Shown in pieces: positions 8,628 to 16,464 of a stretch of DNA of 64,000 bases. This DNA is from Cryptosporangium aurantiacum (GTDB lineage Bacteria; Actinomycetota; Actinomycetes; Mycobacteriales; Cryptosporangiaceae), in the NCBI RefSeq assembly GCF_900143005.1, contig NZ_FRCS01000026.1, positions 1 to 64,000 on the forward strand, read 5' to 3'. A model generated the notes under the pieces. It made no database searches. It saw only the letters and a program-made list of their open reading frames with translations, and had not been told where the DNA came from. Both the position numbers and the translations under genes were made by a program. Numbering within the stretch: the first letter of the stretch is position 1; the number at the start of each line of letters is the position of its first letter.

Positions 8628-9622
8628 TGGCGGCCGCGACACCCTCCGGCTCCGACGCGTCGACGACCGCGCCACGCGTGGAGCGTCGATACCTGCCCTG
8701 GCTCGTTCTCGGCTGGGCGCTGGCCTACGGCACCGTCCAGCTGACCTGGGCCATCATCGGCGCGCCGTCGTTCGAGCCGCTCGGAACCGACCTCATGGTG
8801 TTCGCCGGCTGGGCGTCGGTGGGGCTCTGCGCGGCGGTCGCCGCAACTGCCGTGGGCCTGATCCGCGCGCGCTCCTGGCGGCCCGCGTTGGCGGTGGCGG
8901 GCTGGGGCACGGCGGTAGCTCTGGTGCTGGCGTGCCCACTCCTCCTGTTGGACGTCGTTGGGCTGCTCTTTCCGGGCCTGGGGCTGCCGTTCGACCTCGC
9001 CGCGTTCCTCAGCCGGTCCGCCGCGCTGACCGGAGCCGTGCTCGAGGGCCTCGCGCTGCGCCGGTACCAGCGGTTGTTCCGCGGGGACTGTCGGCGATGC
9101 GGACGCACCGGCAACCCGCGGTCGGCCGAGAGCGCCGTCCACGTGCCGCGCTGGGCGTGGGCCGCGGCGTACCTGGCAGTCGCCGGCTGCCTGATCAGGC
9201 TGGCCGCCCAGCTCGCGGTGGGGCCGGGCAATACACCGCTGGCGGAGGGCCCGTCGATGGTGGCGTTCGAGATCGGGTTCCTGCTCGCCGGAATCGTGCT
9301 GCCGTTGGCGCTGGTCCACTCCTGGGGCCGCGTCTGGCCGCGCTGGGTCCCGCTGCTCGCCGGCCGCCGCGTGCCCCGCCTGTTGCTGCTGGGTCCGGCG
9401 GTGGCAATCAGCGGCGGCCTGATCGTCTACTTCGGCGTCGGCCTGGTGCAACTGTCCGTCGAGACCATCACCGGAACCTGGGACCCCGGCGACGGGGCAC
9501 TCCCGTTGTGGTTCTACTGGATCGCAATACCGGCTTACCTGCTGTGGGGGATCGGGCTGCTGGTGGCGACGGTCGCTTTCCAGAGGCGCACCCGGCGTCC
9601 GTGCCCGGCCTGCGGTCGCTGA
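8627..9622 (+). CDS. Polytopic membrane protein of unknown function
   Basis: The protein has 331 residues. Its ATG lies in the TGATG overlap with the regulator stop, so the two are co-translated. About 7-8 hydrophobic segments are seen (for example LPWLVLGWALAYGTVQLTW, ALVLACPLLLLDVVGLLF, LLLLGPAVAISGGLIVYFG). A cytoplasmic-type loop carries CRRCGRTG and the C-terminus ends CPACGR, so a shared four-Cys metal site is possible. No transporter family was recognised. Linkage to the TOMM operon suggests a role in export, sensing or self-protection, but nothing in the sequence proves it. Confidence 0.75.
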   Translation: MAAATPSGSDASTTAPRVERRYLPWLVLGWALAYGTVQLTWAIIGAPSFEPLGTDLMVFAGWASVGLCAAVAATAVGLIRARSWRPALAVAGWGTAVALVLACPLLLLDVVGLLFPGLGLPFDLAAFLSRSAALTGAVLEGLALRRYQRLFRGDCRRCGRTGNPRSAESAVHVPRWAWAAAYLAVAGCLIRLAAQLAVGPGNTPLAEGPSMVAFEIGFLLAGIVLPLALVHSWGRVWPRWVPLLAGRRVPRLLLLGPAVAISGGLIVYFGVGLVQLSVETITGTWDPGDGALPLWFYWIAIPAYLLWGIGLLVATVAFQRRTRRPCPACGR

Positions 9623-9678
9623 ATTCACGCCCGGGTCTCATACCTCACTGTGAGTGATCGGCGTTACCGTAGGTCGGT

Positions 9679-10485
9679 ATGGGCCGGTGGTGCCGGGCAG
9701 GGCTGAGCGTCGCGGTCGTCGTCGGACTGGTGGTGGGCATGCTGTGGGCGCTGCAGCGGCGGCTGATCTACTTTCCCGACCGCGCCGCGCCCGCGGTTCC
9801 GGCCGCGGTCACGGAGGTCGGTCTTACTGCTGACGACGGGCTGCGGCTCACCGCGTGGCAGGTGGCGCCGACCGCCTCGTCGAGAAACGACGTCGTCACC
9901 CTGGTGGTGCCGGGCAACGCGGGCAATCGTGCCGGCCGCGTGGAATTGGCCCGCAAGCTCGCTGCGGCCGGGCTCACCGTGCTGCTCATGGACTACCGAG
10001 GCTACGGCGGCAACCCCGGCGACCCGTCCGAGGATGGGCTCGTCCGCGACGCTCGTGCGGCTTGGGACCACCTCACCGGTGCCGGTGGATTTACCGCCGA
10101 CCGGATCATCCTGTTCGGCGAGAGCCTCGGCGCCGCAGTCGTCGCCCGGCTCGCCGCCGGTCTGTCTGAGCAGCCGCGCGGGATCGTGCTCCGCTCGCCG
10201 TTCGTGTCGCTGGCCGATGTCGGGAAGGCGCACTATCCGTTCCTGCCGGTCGGTCTGTTGTTGCGGGACCGGTTCCCGGTTGCGGACCAGATTCGCAGCG
10301 TCGGCGCGCCCACGATCGTCGTCTACGGCACGCGCGACACGATCGTCCCGCCGGACCAGAGCCGCACGGTCGCCGAGTCGGCCGCAAACCTCGTCGACAG
10401 CGTCTCGGTCGAGGGCGCCGACCACAACGACCCGGTGCTCGGCGACGGTCCCGCCGTGGTCGACGCGGTCCGACGCCTCGCCTAG
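9679..10485 (+). CDS. Membrane-anchored alpha/beta hydrolase (ABHD17/YfhR-like)
   Basis: The protein has 268 residues. An N-terminal transmembrane anchor (VAVVVGLVVGMLWALQ) is followed by RRLIYFPD, typical of this subfamily. The oxyanion segment is VVPGNAGNRAGR, the nucleophile elbow is GESLGA (Ser), an Asp lies in VYGTRDTIVP and a His in GADHND, so a full Ser-Asp-His triad is present. The substrate is unknown; relatives are thioesterases or peptidase-like esterases. It is transcribed alone, towards a strong hairpin shared with the convergent KaiC-like gene. Confidence 0.85.
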   Translation: MGRWCRAGLSVAVVVGLVVGMLWALQRRLIYFPDRAAPAVPAAVTEVGLTADDGLRLTAWQVAPTASSRNDVVTLVVPGNAGNRAGRVELARKLAAAGLTVLLMDYRGYGGNPGDPSEDGLVRDARAAWDHLTGAGGFTADRIILFGESLGAAVVARLAAGLSEQPRGIVLRSPFVSLADVGKAHYPFLPVGLLLRDRFPVADQIRSVGAPTIVVYGTRDTIVPPDQSRTVAESAANLVDSVSVEGADHNDPVLGDGPAVVDAVRRLA

Positions 10486-10502
10486 TCCGGGCCGCCGCCC
10501 GG

Positions 10503-10548
10503 GCGGATTGCATTTGGAAGGCCTATGGCCCTTGCAAATGCAATCCGC
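10503..10548. terminator. Bidirectional hairpin between convergent genes
   Basis: A perfect 14-base inverted repeat, GCGGATTGCATTTG (10503-10516) and CAAATGCAATCCGC (10535-10548), flanks an 18-base loop that can form an inner AAGG/CCTT stem. It sits between the stops at 10485 and 10565, as expected for a two-way terminator. It is unusually AT-rich for this genome. Confidence 0.75.
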
Positions 10549-10564
10549 TCAACGAATAGCGGCG

Positions 10565-12001
10565 TCAGGGGGCGCTGCAGTCGCGCGGGACGCTCCAGCC
10601 GAGCATCCCGGTGACCTGCGTGAGCTTGTCGCCGACGGCGATGCCGTCGTCGGTGATGCGGCAGTGGTACATGCCGTTGTCGTGAGCACTGTTGCGCATC
10701 TTCACGACGTTGAGCAGCCGGCCGATTTCGGCGCAACGTTCGATGTACCGGATCTGGATCACGTTGTGGAAGAGGAACATCAGCCCGACCAGCGGCTCTT
10801 CCACCGGCCCGAACGTGTTGGTCTCGCTGGTGACCCAGAGGGAAGCGCCGGCGGAGCGGATGACGCCGAGGAGACTGCGTAGGTAGGCGGGGAAGCGGTC
10901 GGTCTCGCGCGCGGCTTCGGCCATCTCGGCCAGGCTGTCGATCACGACCCGGGTGGTCGTGCCGTCGGCGAGGCGGTGACGGATCACCGCGGCCACGACG
11001 TCGAGTTCGAGTCGGCCCACCGGCACGTGGGAAATCATCAGGTGGTCGCTGGCGCGGGCGGCTTCGAAATCCCAGCCGAACTTGCCCGCCATGCCGACCA
11101 GTTGGTCGAGGGTGTCTTCGAAAGTGATGTAGAGGCAGCGTTCGCCGCGGGCCAGGCCCTCGGCGAGAAAGTTGAGACAGCAGATCGTCTTACCGACGCC
11201 GGAGGGCCCCAGGACGAGGGTGGCGTCAGCGTGCGGTATCCCGCCGTCCGTCAACGCGTCCAGGCCGGGAACCCCGGACGAGACGCGCAGGTTGTTCAGC
11301 GGCACTTCGTCGGGCAGGAACGACTCGACCCGGGGATACACCTGGAACCCGTCGGCCGAGATCGCCACCGTGTGAGCGCCGTTGAGATGGGTGGTGCCTC
11401 GCAGCTTGACGACCCGCAGAGTGCGCCGGTCCACCGGCTCGCGGGACTGGTACGACAGGTGCACGATGCCGTCGGCGAGGGCGAACTCCACCCCTGTCTG
11501 CATCTCCTCGGCGGTGTACTCGCCCAGCAGGAGTAGCACCGCCCCGCTGTGCGCGACCCGGCTGGTCAGATCGTAGAGCGCCGTCCGCAGGGCGTGATCG
11601 CTGACAAAATCCCGCAGCATCTTGGTGCTGTCGACCACCACCAGCACCGGCTCGTCGTCGAGAGCCCGGCGGACCACCTCGTCAACCAGCGGCTCGAGGT
11701 CACCGGCGCCGCGGTCTCGCAGCATGTCACCGAGGTGGACGTACTCGACCTTGGGCCCGAGAGCCGAAGGGTCGAAGAACGAAAACCCGCGCAGGTGTTC
11801 GACGAGCTTGGAGTGCGGCTCGGACAGGGTCGTGTAGTAGACGGCCTTGTGCTCGACGGTGGCGTTGGCGAAGCAGATCTGTTGCGCCAGGATCGTCTTC
11901 CCAGACCCGGGCGGCCCGGCCAGGACCACCACCGAGCCCGCGAACAGACCACCGCCGAGGATCAGGTCCAGGTCCGCCAGCCCGGTCGACAGCCGCTTCA
12001 C
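10565..12001 (-). CDS. KaiC-like RecA-superfamily ATPase with two domains
   Basis: The protein has 478 residues from GTG 12001. There are two KaiC/RAD55-type domains: domain 1 with Walker A GPPGSGKT and Walker B VLVVVDSTK, domain 2 with GPSGVGKT and TRVVIDSLAEM. The C-terminal extension that carries the phosphorylation tail of cyanobacterial KaiC is absent. The start overlaps the stop of a single-domain response regulator by 4 bases (GTGA), indicating one signalling unit. Stand-alone KaiC-like ATPases in non-cyanobacteria are linked to stress or signal transduction rather than proven clocks; the exact role is open. Confidence 0.85.
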   Translation of the reverse strand: MKRLSTGLADLDLILGGGLFAGSVVVLAGPPGSGKTILAQQICFANATVEHKAVYYTTLSEPHSKLVEHLRGFSFFDPSALGPKVEYVHLGDMLRDRGAGDLEPLVDEVVRRALDDEPVLVVVDSTKMLRDFVSDHALRTALYDLTSRVAHSGAVLLLLGEYTAEEMQTGVEFALADGIVHLSYQSREPVDRRTLRVVKLRGTTHLNGAHTVAISADGFQVYPRVESFLPDEVPLNNLRVSSGVPGLDALTDGGIPHADATLVLGPSGVGKTICCLNFLAEGLARGERCLYITFEDTLDQLVGMAGKFGWDFEAARASDHLMISHVPVGRLELDVVAAVIRHRLADGTTTRVVIDSLAEMAEAARETDRFPAYLRSLLGVIRSAGASLWVTSETNTFGPVEEPLVGLMFLFHNVIQIRYIERCAEIGRLLNVVKMRNSAHDNGMYHCRITDDGIAVGDKLTQVTGMLGWSVPRDCSAP

Positions 12002-12399
12002 TGCCCCTCACGTCCCTTCCGGAGCAGGTCATCGGCCACCGAGAGCAGCTCGGCGCGCTGGTAGGGCTTGGCCAGCGTCGCGTCGGCGTCGACCGCCAGC
12101 TGCCAGTCGCCGCTGACCGCGAGAATCGGAATGGTTGCGGTCGTCGGATCGGCGTGCAGCCGACGGATCAGTTCGACGCCGCCCATCACCGGCATCGTCA
12201 TGTCGGTCACTATGAGGTCCGGCCGCGCCTCGTACACCGAAGCCAGAGCAGCGGCGCCGTCACCGGCCTCGGTGACCTCGTGACCGGCTCGCGTGAAGAT
12301 GCGCCGCAGTAGGAACCGCAGGTCCGGCTCATCATCGACCACCAGGATCCTGCCCACCGAAGCCATCCATTCGACACGGCCGAGCCTCTGCGGACTCAC
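11998..12399 (-). CDS. Single-domain (CheY-like) response regulator
   Basis: The protein has 133 residues if started at GTG 12399; ATG 12366 (MASVGRILVVDDE) is an alternative start close to the domain. The receiver motifs are VVDDEPD (acidic pocket), IVTDMTMPVMGG (phospho-acceptor Asp), AVSGD and the conserved Lys in LAKPYQ. There is no output domain. Translational coupling to the KaiC-like ATPase suggests phosphorylation controls that ATPase. No histidine kinase is adjacent, so the partner kinase is unlinked. Confidence 0.9.
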   Translation of the reverse strand: MSPQRLGRVEWMASVGRILVVDDEPDLRFLLRRIFTRAGHEVTEAGDGAAALASVYEARPDLIVTDMTMPVMGGVELIRRLHADPTTATIPILAVSGDWQLAVDADATLAKPYQRAELLSVADDLLRKGREGQ

Positions 12400-12470
12400 C
12401 TCCGAACAGAATAACTACATAAAGATCATTTAACGGACAATTCTGGTGCGGCTCGAGTGGGTTGCTGCGG

Positions 12471-12773
12471 TCAGCGCAGCTGGCGCACGGCCAGAGCGAC
12501 GGCCACGTAGAGCACGATCGCGACGATCAGGATGGCGATCGCGCCGATGGTGCGCGCTCGGTGGTGGCCCGGCCTTCTGAGCAGACCAAAGACCAGGGCG
12601 GACGCCGTAAGCGTGAGCGCCGCTGCGAAGCAGCCCCCGACGATGAGCGCCAGTCCGTTCAGCACGGCGAGGCCCACAGCCACCCGCTTGTTCACGGGCC
12701 GAGCGGCGAGAATGCGTTCTTTGCCGCCCTCGAGTACCGGTGCCAACTGGAGCCAGTCGTAGCCGAAGGTCAC
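12471..12773 (-). CDS. Small membrane protein, possibly 5'-frameshifted
   Basis: One hundred residues from GTG 12773 contain three hydrophobic segments (VAVGLAVLNGLALIVGG, ALTLTASALVFGLL, TIGAIAILIVAIVLYVAVALAV). The same frame stays open and reads like a charged cytoplasmic N-terminus back to about 12915 (DLVYENHWNRRKPRLF, EEGDEDELPRDRWGNYQL), but no ATG, GTG or TTG is available there. A GTG at 12933 in the neighbouring frame (VRYRLTVQG) would join it if one G in the GGGG run near 12907 were lost. It is therefore either a short gene or a gene with a 1-base frameshift. Function unknown. Confidence 0.5.
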   Translation of the reverse strand: MTFGYDWLQLAPVLEGGKERILAARPVNKRVAVGLAVLNGLALIVGGCFAAALTLTASALVFGLLRRPGHHRARTIGAIAILIVAIVLYVAVALAVRQLR

Positions 12774-12987
12774 CGCCTGGCCCGTGGGTAACTGGTAGTT
12801 CCCCCACCGATCGCGCGGAAGCTCGTCCTCGTCGCCCTCCTCGCCGCCGGCCCTGAACAGGCGCGGCTTGCGTCGATTCCAGTGATTTTCGTAGACCAGG
12901 TCGGATCCCCTGCACCGTCAATCGATAGCGCACGCCTCGTGCGTTCCACCGGCACCGCCGGTCTAACCACGTGGAGTCGGGGCAGCG

Positions 12988-13590
12988 TTACACCGCGAGG
13001 AACTGGACGAGGCGGTCGATCACGGCTCCGACCTCGCGGCGCGCCCTGGCCGGATCCTCGGCTCGGGCCAGGTAGAGCGCCGCCTCGTCCAGCGCTCCGA
13101 TCAACACGTGCGAAAGCGGCTCGACCGGCTGCGCTGCCACCCGGCCGACCGAGATGCCGTGCTCGAGCAGCCCCTGCACGAGCCCCATCCCGTAGCGCAG
13201 GCCGATCTCCCGCCACCGCTCCCATCCGAGCACTGCCGGAGCCTCGATCAACACGATGCGCTGGACCTCGGGCTCGGCGCAGGCGCCCAGCCAGGTGGCC
13301 GCGCCCAACCTCATCAGCGCGATCGGATCGCTCTCGCCGCTGTTGCTCACCGCCGCATCGATCCGCCGGGTCATCTCTGCTTCGACCGCTTCGAACACCG
13401 CGGCGAACAGCTCGGTCTTGTTCGCGAACTGGTGGTACATCGCGCCGCGGGTCACCCCGGCGGCCCGCACGATCGCCTCGGTGCCGACCGCGCTGAATCC
13501 TGACTCCGCAAACTGCTCGCGCGCCGCGTTGATCAGCGCAGTCCGCGTCGCCTCGGAGCGCTGTTCCTGAGTCCGTCGATTGCTTTTCAT
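12988..13590 (-). CDS. TetR-family repressor
   Basis: The protein has 200 residues. The N-terminal HTH includes ALINAAREQFAESGFSAVGTEAIVRAAGVTRGAMYHQFANKTELF, a clear TetR signature, followed by a helical ligand domain. It is divergent from the alpha/beta hydrolase at 13647 with only 56 bases between starts, so it probably represses both. The spacer holds AGACAGTACGTATGTTTC, only weakly symmetric around TACGTA. Confidence 0.9.
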   Translation of the reverse strand: MKSNRRTQEQRSEATRTALINAAREQFAESGFSAVGTEAIVRAAGVTRGAMYHQFANKTELFAAVFEAVEAEMTRRIDAAVSNSGESDPIALMRLGAATWLGACAEPEVQRIVLIEAPAVLGWERWREIGLRYGMGLVQGLLEHGISVGRVAAQPVEPLSHVLIGALDEAALYLARAEDPARARREVGAVIDRLVQFLAV

Positions 13591-13646
13591 GCAGACAGTA
13601 CGTATGTTTCTTGGGGCATGGACCGAACCTACCCGAAGGGGACGCC

Positions 13647-14495
13647 ATGACTGTCACCGACATCCCACAAGGTCGCATCGAGTACCGATCCGCCGGACCA
13701 CAGGCCAGCACGGAGCCACCGGTCGTGTTCGTCCACGGCCTGCTGGTCAACGCGGAACTGTGGACCAAGGTCGCCGACGCGCTCGCTCTCGACGGCGTCC
13801 GCAGCTACGCCCCCGACCTGCCGCTCGGCTCGCACCGCATCCCGTTGCCGGTCGGCACCGATCTCAGCCCGCGAGGCGTCGCCCGGCTGATCAACGACTT
13901 CCTCGCCGCGCACGACCTCACCGACGTCACGCTTGTCGGCAACGACACCGGCGGCGCACTGTGCCAGTTCCTCATCGACACCGACCACAGCCGAATCGGA
14001 CGCCTCGTCCTCACTAACTGCGACGCGTTCGACCAGTTCCCGCCCGCGCCGTTCGGACTGATCTTCAAGGCCGGCCGCCGGCCCGCGCTGCTGCGCGCGC
14101 TGATGGCCTCGGTACGCCCGAAGGCCTTACGCCACTCCATGCTCGGCTTCGGAGGGCTGGTCCGTGACCCGCTCGATCCCGCGCTCACCCGCCGCTGGAT
14201 CACCCCAGCGCTCAACGACCCGGCGGTGCGCCGAAACACCGCCGACTTCCTGCGTCATGTCGACCCCAAGGACCTCGTCGACGTCTCGACCCGGCTGCAC
14301 CGATTCCCCAAAGCGGCCCGTATCGTCTGGGGAACTGCCGACCCGTTCTTCAAGATCGGCTTGGCTCGCCGCCTGCGTGACGCCTTCGCCGACGCCACCC
14401 TCGTCGAAATTGACCGTGGGCGGACCTTCCTTCCATTGGACGAACCGGAGTTGGTCGCCAATGAGATCCGCGCGGCCCACGCGCTGACGGCGTAG
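13647..14495 (+). CDS. Alpha/beta hydrolase with Asp nucleophile (haloalkane-dehalogenase-like)
   Basis: The protein has 282 residues. ATG 13647 is preceded by GAAGGGGACGCC; upstream in-frame codons lack a ribosome site. The motifs are VVFVHGLLVN (oxyanion) and VGNDTGG, which has Asp where esterases have Ser, as in haloalkane dehalogenases and some cofactor-free enzymes. Near the C-terminus the expected catalytic His segment reads DRGRTFLPLDEPEL, with Thr in place of His; related actinobacterial proteins often show ARTFVPLD. Whether it is catalytic is therefore uncertain. It is probably controlled by the divergent TetR. Confidence 0.8.
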   Translation: MTVTDIPQGRIEYRSAGPQASTEPPVVFVHGLLVNAELWTKVADALALDGVRSYAPDLPLGSHRIPLPVGTDLSPRGVARLINDFLAAHDLTDVTLVGNDTGGALCQFLIDTDHSRIGRLVLTNCDAFDQFPPAPFGLIFKAGRRPALLRALMASVRPKALRHSMLGFGGLVRDPLDPALTRRWITPALNDPAVRRNTADFLRHVDPKDLVDVSTRLHRFPKAARIVWGTADPFFKIGLARRLRDAFADATLVEIDRGRTFLPLDEPELVANEIRAAHALTA

Positions 14496-14605
14496 CGGGC
14501 TGCCTCGCGTTATCGACCCGAGCCAGAGCCTTCTACGACGCACGGCACAGTTGGAGATCCTCGCCGCGCCGGGTGACGTGGAGGGGGTGGGTGGCGATTC
14601 GTCGC

Positions 14606-15274
14606 TCAATCCGTTTCGTACTCGTCGCGGTGGCGCAGCCACTGCATGGTCGGGGTCTGCGGCCAGCCGGCCGGTGAGTCCTCCCAGGCCTCTTGGCGGC
14701 CGTACGGCGTCAGGTCGAGGAGGTTGAAGTCCAGGCGTAGCCGGTCCACGCCGCGTCCGCGGGTGAAGTAGGTGCGGAAGACCTCGTCGCCGTCGCGGAG
14801 CAAGACGCTCAGGCCGAAGCCTCCGTCGAGCCCGAGATCGTCGTTGAAGTCGCTGGGGTGGCTGGAGTACCACGGCGCGGTCCAGCTCATTCGCTGCCTG
14901 ACCGGCGTGATCTCTGCCTGAGGCGCGCGGGACATCAGGATCAGCCTGGTGTTGCGTGCCTTGAGATGCGGGCTCGCGTGCTCGGCCAGGTTGTCGGTGA
15001 ACGAGCTGCAGCCGTCACACAGGTGGTCCGAGCCCGGCTCGAGCATGAAGTGATAGATCACCAGCTGCCGTTGGCCGCCGAAGAGGTCGGTGAGGCCGAC
15101 CTCCTCGCCGTCCGGTGCGACGAAACGGTAGGGCTTGTCCAGGCGCGTCATCGGCAGCCGTCGCCGCTCGGCGGCGAGCCGGTCGAGCGCGTGCGTGAGC
15201 TCCTTCTCCTTGACGAGCAGCGCGTCGCGCGCTTCCTGCCACTCCTGCGGGGACACGACGGGCGGGCGGTTCAT
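14606..15274 (-). CDS. DUF899 thioredoxin-fold protein
   Basis: The protein has 222 residues with a GAGGAGG site before ATG 15274. Features of the DUF899 family are PPVVSPQEWQEAR, the helix with KEKELTHALDRLAAERRRLP, LVIYHFMLEPGSDH, the CDGCSSF CxxC-type motif and YGRQEAWEDSPAGWPQ near the end. The fold is thioredoxin/AhpC-like and the probable role is redox; no reaction is established. It is divergent from an HxlR regulator with two operator-like palindromes between them. Confidence 0.85.
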   Translation of the reverse strand: MNRPPVVSPQEWQEARDALLVKEKELTHALDRLAAERRRLPMTRLDKPYRFVAPDGEEVGLTDLFGGQRQLVIYHFMLEPGSDHLCDGCSSFTDNLAEHASPHLKARNTRLILMSRAPQAEITPVRQRMSWTAPWYSSHPSDFNDDLGLDGGFGLSVLLRDGDEVFRTYFTRGRGVDRLRLDFNLLDLTPYGRQEAWEDSPAGWPQTPTMQWLRHRDEYETD

Positions 15275-15292
15275 GGGCTGCCTCCTCTAGTT

Positions 15293-15342
15293 AGTCTCTT
15301 CAAGAGACTCGACCATACCAAACTTGGTCTCCTTAAGAAACT
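15293..15342. promoter_or_regulatory. Paired HxlR operator sites
   Basis: A perfect palindrome AGTCTCTT-C-AAGAGACT lies at 15293-15309 and a 13/17 copy GGTCTCCTTAAGAAACT at 15326-15342. Their centres are 33 bases apart, about three helical turns. They lie in the 88-base spacer between divergent DUF899 and HxlR genes, where an autoregulating HxlR dimer would bind. Confidence 0.65.
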
Positions 15343-15362
15343 AAGCGGGATATGCTCGGCTC

Positions 15363-15818
15363 ATGCAGCGCACGCAGTTCTCCGACATGGCTTGCTCCAT
15401 CGCCCGGACGCTCGACGTCATCGGGGAACCGTGGTCGCCGCTGATCCTGCGCGATGTCTACGTCGGCATCACCCGGTTCGATCAGCTGCTGCGCGATCTG
15501 GGGATCTCCCGCAAAGTCCTCACGCAGCGGCTCGCGTGGCTGGTCGAGCAGGGAGTGCTCGAGCGTCGGCAATACTCTGACCGGCCGGTACGCCACGAGT
15601 ACGTGCTGACTCCGAAGGGGACGGAGCTGTGCGACCTGCTCCTGGTGATGGTGCGGTGGGGCGACCGCTGGACCGCTGGTGAGGCCGGCCCACCGGTGGT
15701 GTACCGGCACCATGCCTGTGGCGAAATCGCCGCGGTGGAGCTGACCTGCTCGCACTGCGGCGAGCCGATGAACGCGACCGACGTCGACGTGCTGCCCGGC
15801 CCTGGAGCAGCCGGCTGA
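15363..15818 (+). CDS. HxlR-family winged-helix regulator
   Basis: The protein has 151 residues. MACSIARTLDVIGEPWSPLILRDV, GITRFDQLLRDLGISRKVLTQRL and LERRQYSDRPVRHEYVLTPKG are diagnostic HxlR segments. The C-terminal tail carries CG...CSHCGE, a possible small zinc or redox site. HxlR proteins often sense oxidants or electrophiles through Cys. It is divergent from and probably controls the DUF899 gene through the palindromes at 15293-15342. Confidence 0.92.
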   Translation: MQRTQFSDMACSIARTLDVIGEPWSPLILRDVYVGITRFDQLLRDLGISRKVLTQRLAWLVEQGVLERRQYSDRPVRHEYVLTPKGTELCDLLLVMVRWGDRWTAGEAGPPVVYRHHACGEIAAVELTCSHCGEPMNATDVDVLPGPGAAG

Positions 15819-15916
15819 GCCACAGCCGGACTGCCTACTGCCGGATCGTCGGTAACCCGCAGGCCGCGCGGTTCGCAGCCGGTCGCCCCGAGAACCGCAG
15901 GCTGCCCGGTTCCGAG

Positions 15917-16393
15917 CTAACCGGCGACGACCTCACCGTTCTCGAGATACAGCGTGCTGTCGTGGTCGGCCGCCCGTAGCGCCGCGCGGACGCGCCGGGC
16001 CAGCAGCGGCGACATCCGCTCTTCGGCCTCCGCCTCGGTGCACCACCGCCAGCTGCGCAGTTCCTCGGCCGGCAACCGGATGGCGGCGAGGTCCGGCTCC
16101 CGCAGCTGACCGGCGAAGACGAACATCAATCCCTCGGTACGGGTGCCGCGGGGCGGCACCCAGTCAGTCACCAGCAAGCGGCCCGGCGTGATCGCCAGAC
16201 CGAGTTCCTCCATCACCTCACGCGAGGCTGCCGCGAACGGTGACTCGTTGAGATCAACCGCGCCGCCGGGGATCTCCCAGTCGGGCTTGTACGTCGGCTC
16301 AACCAGCAGCACCCGCCCCTCGCCATCGGTGAACAGCACCGCGGCCGCGGCACGCTTGGTGGGGAGAGTCGCGGTGTAGTCGATGGTCACCAC
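15917..16393 (-). CDS. Nudix hydrolase
   Basis: The protein has 158 residues from GTG 16393. A complete Nudix box GX5EX7REVXEEXG is present (GGAVDLNESPF then REVMEELGL). The substrate, a nucleoside diphosphate derivative, cannot be read from the sequence. It is transcribed alone; a GC-rich hairpin at 16424-16448 separates it from the upstream remnant. Confidence 0.9.
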   Translation of the reverse strand: MVTIDYTATLPTKRAAAAVLFTDGEGRVLLVEPTYKPDWEIPGGAVDLNESPFAAASREVMEELGLAITPGRLLVTDWVPPRGTRTEGLMFVFAGQLREPDLAAIRLPAEELRSWRWCTEAEAEERMSPLLARRVRAALRAADHDSTLYLENGEVVAG

Positions 16394-16423
16394 CGCAGGC
16401 TAGTGACACGGCGAGGGCCGGAG

Positions 16424-16448
16424 CCCGCCGCGCGGACTGAGCGGCGGG
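16424..16448. terminator. GC-rich hairpin upstream of the Nudix gene
   Basis: CCCGCCGC (16424-16431) and GCGGCGGG (16441-16448) pair across a 9-base loop. It lies just past the stop of the 16465-16683 remnant on the minus strand, consistent with a terminator, although no U-tract follows. Confidence 0.45.
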
Positions 16449-16464
16449 ATCTAAGCGGTCCTGA

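Noticed and set aside
13591-13646. AGACAGTACGTATGTTTC as a TetR operator
   Set aside because: Only the central TACGTA is symmetric, so it is mentioned with the gene but not listed as a site.
15819-15916. Repeated CCGCAGGC/GCCGGTC stretches between HxlR and Nudix genes
   Set aside because: Imperfect direct similarity only; no stable hairpin or recognisable element could be defined.
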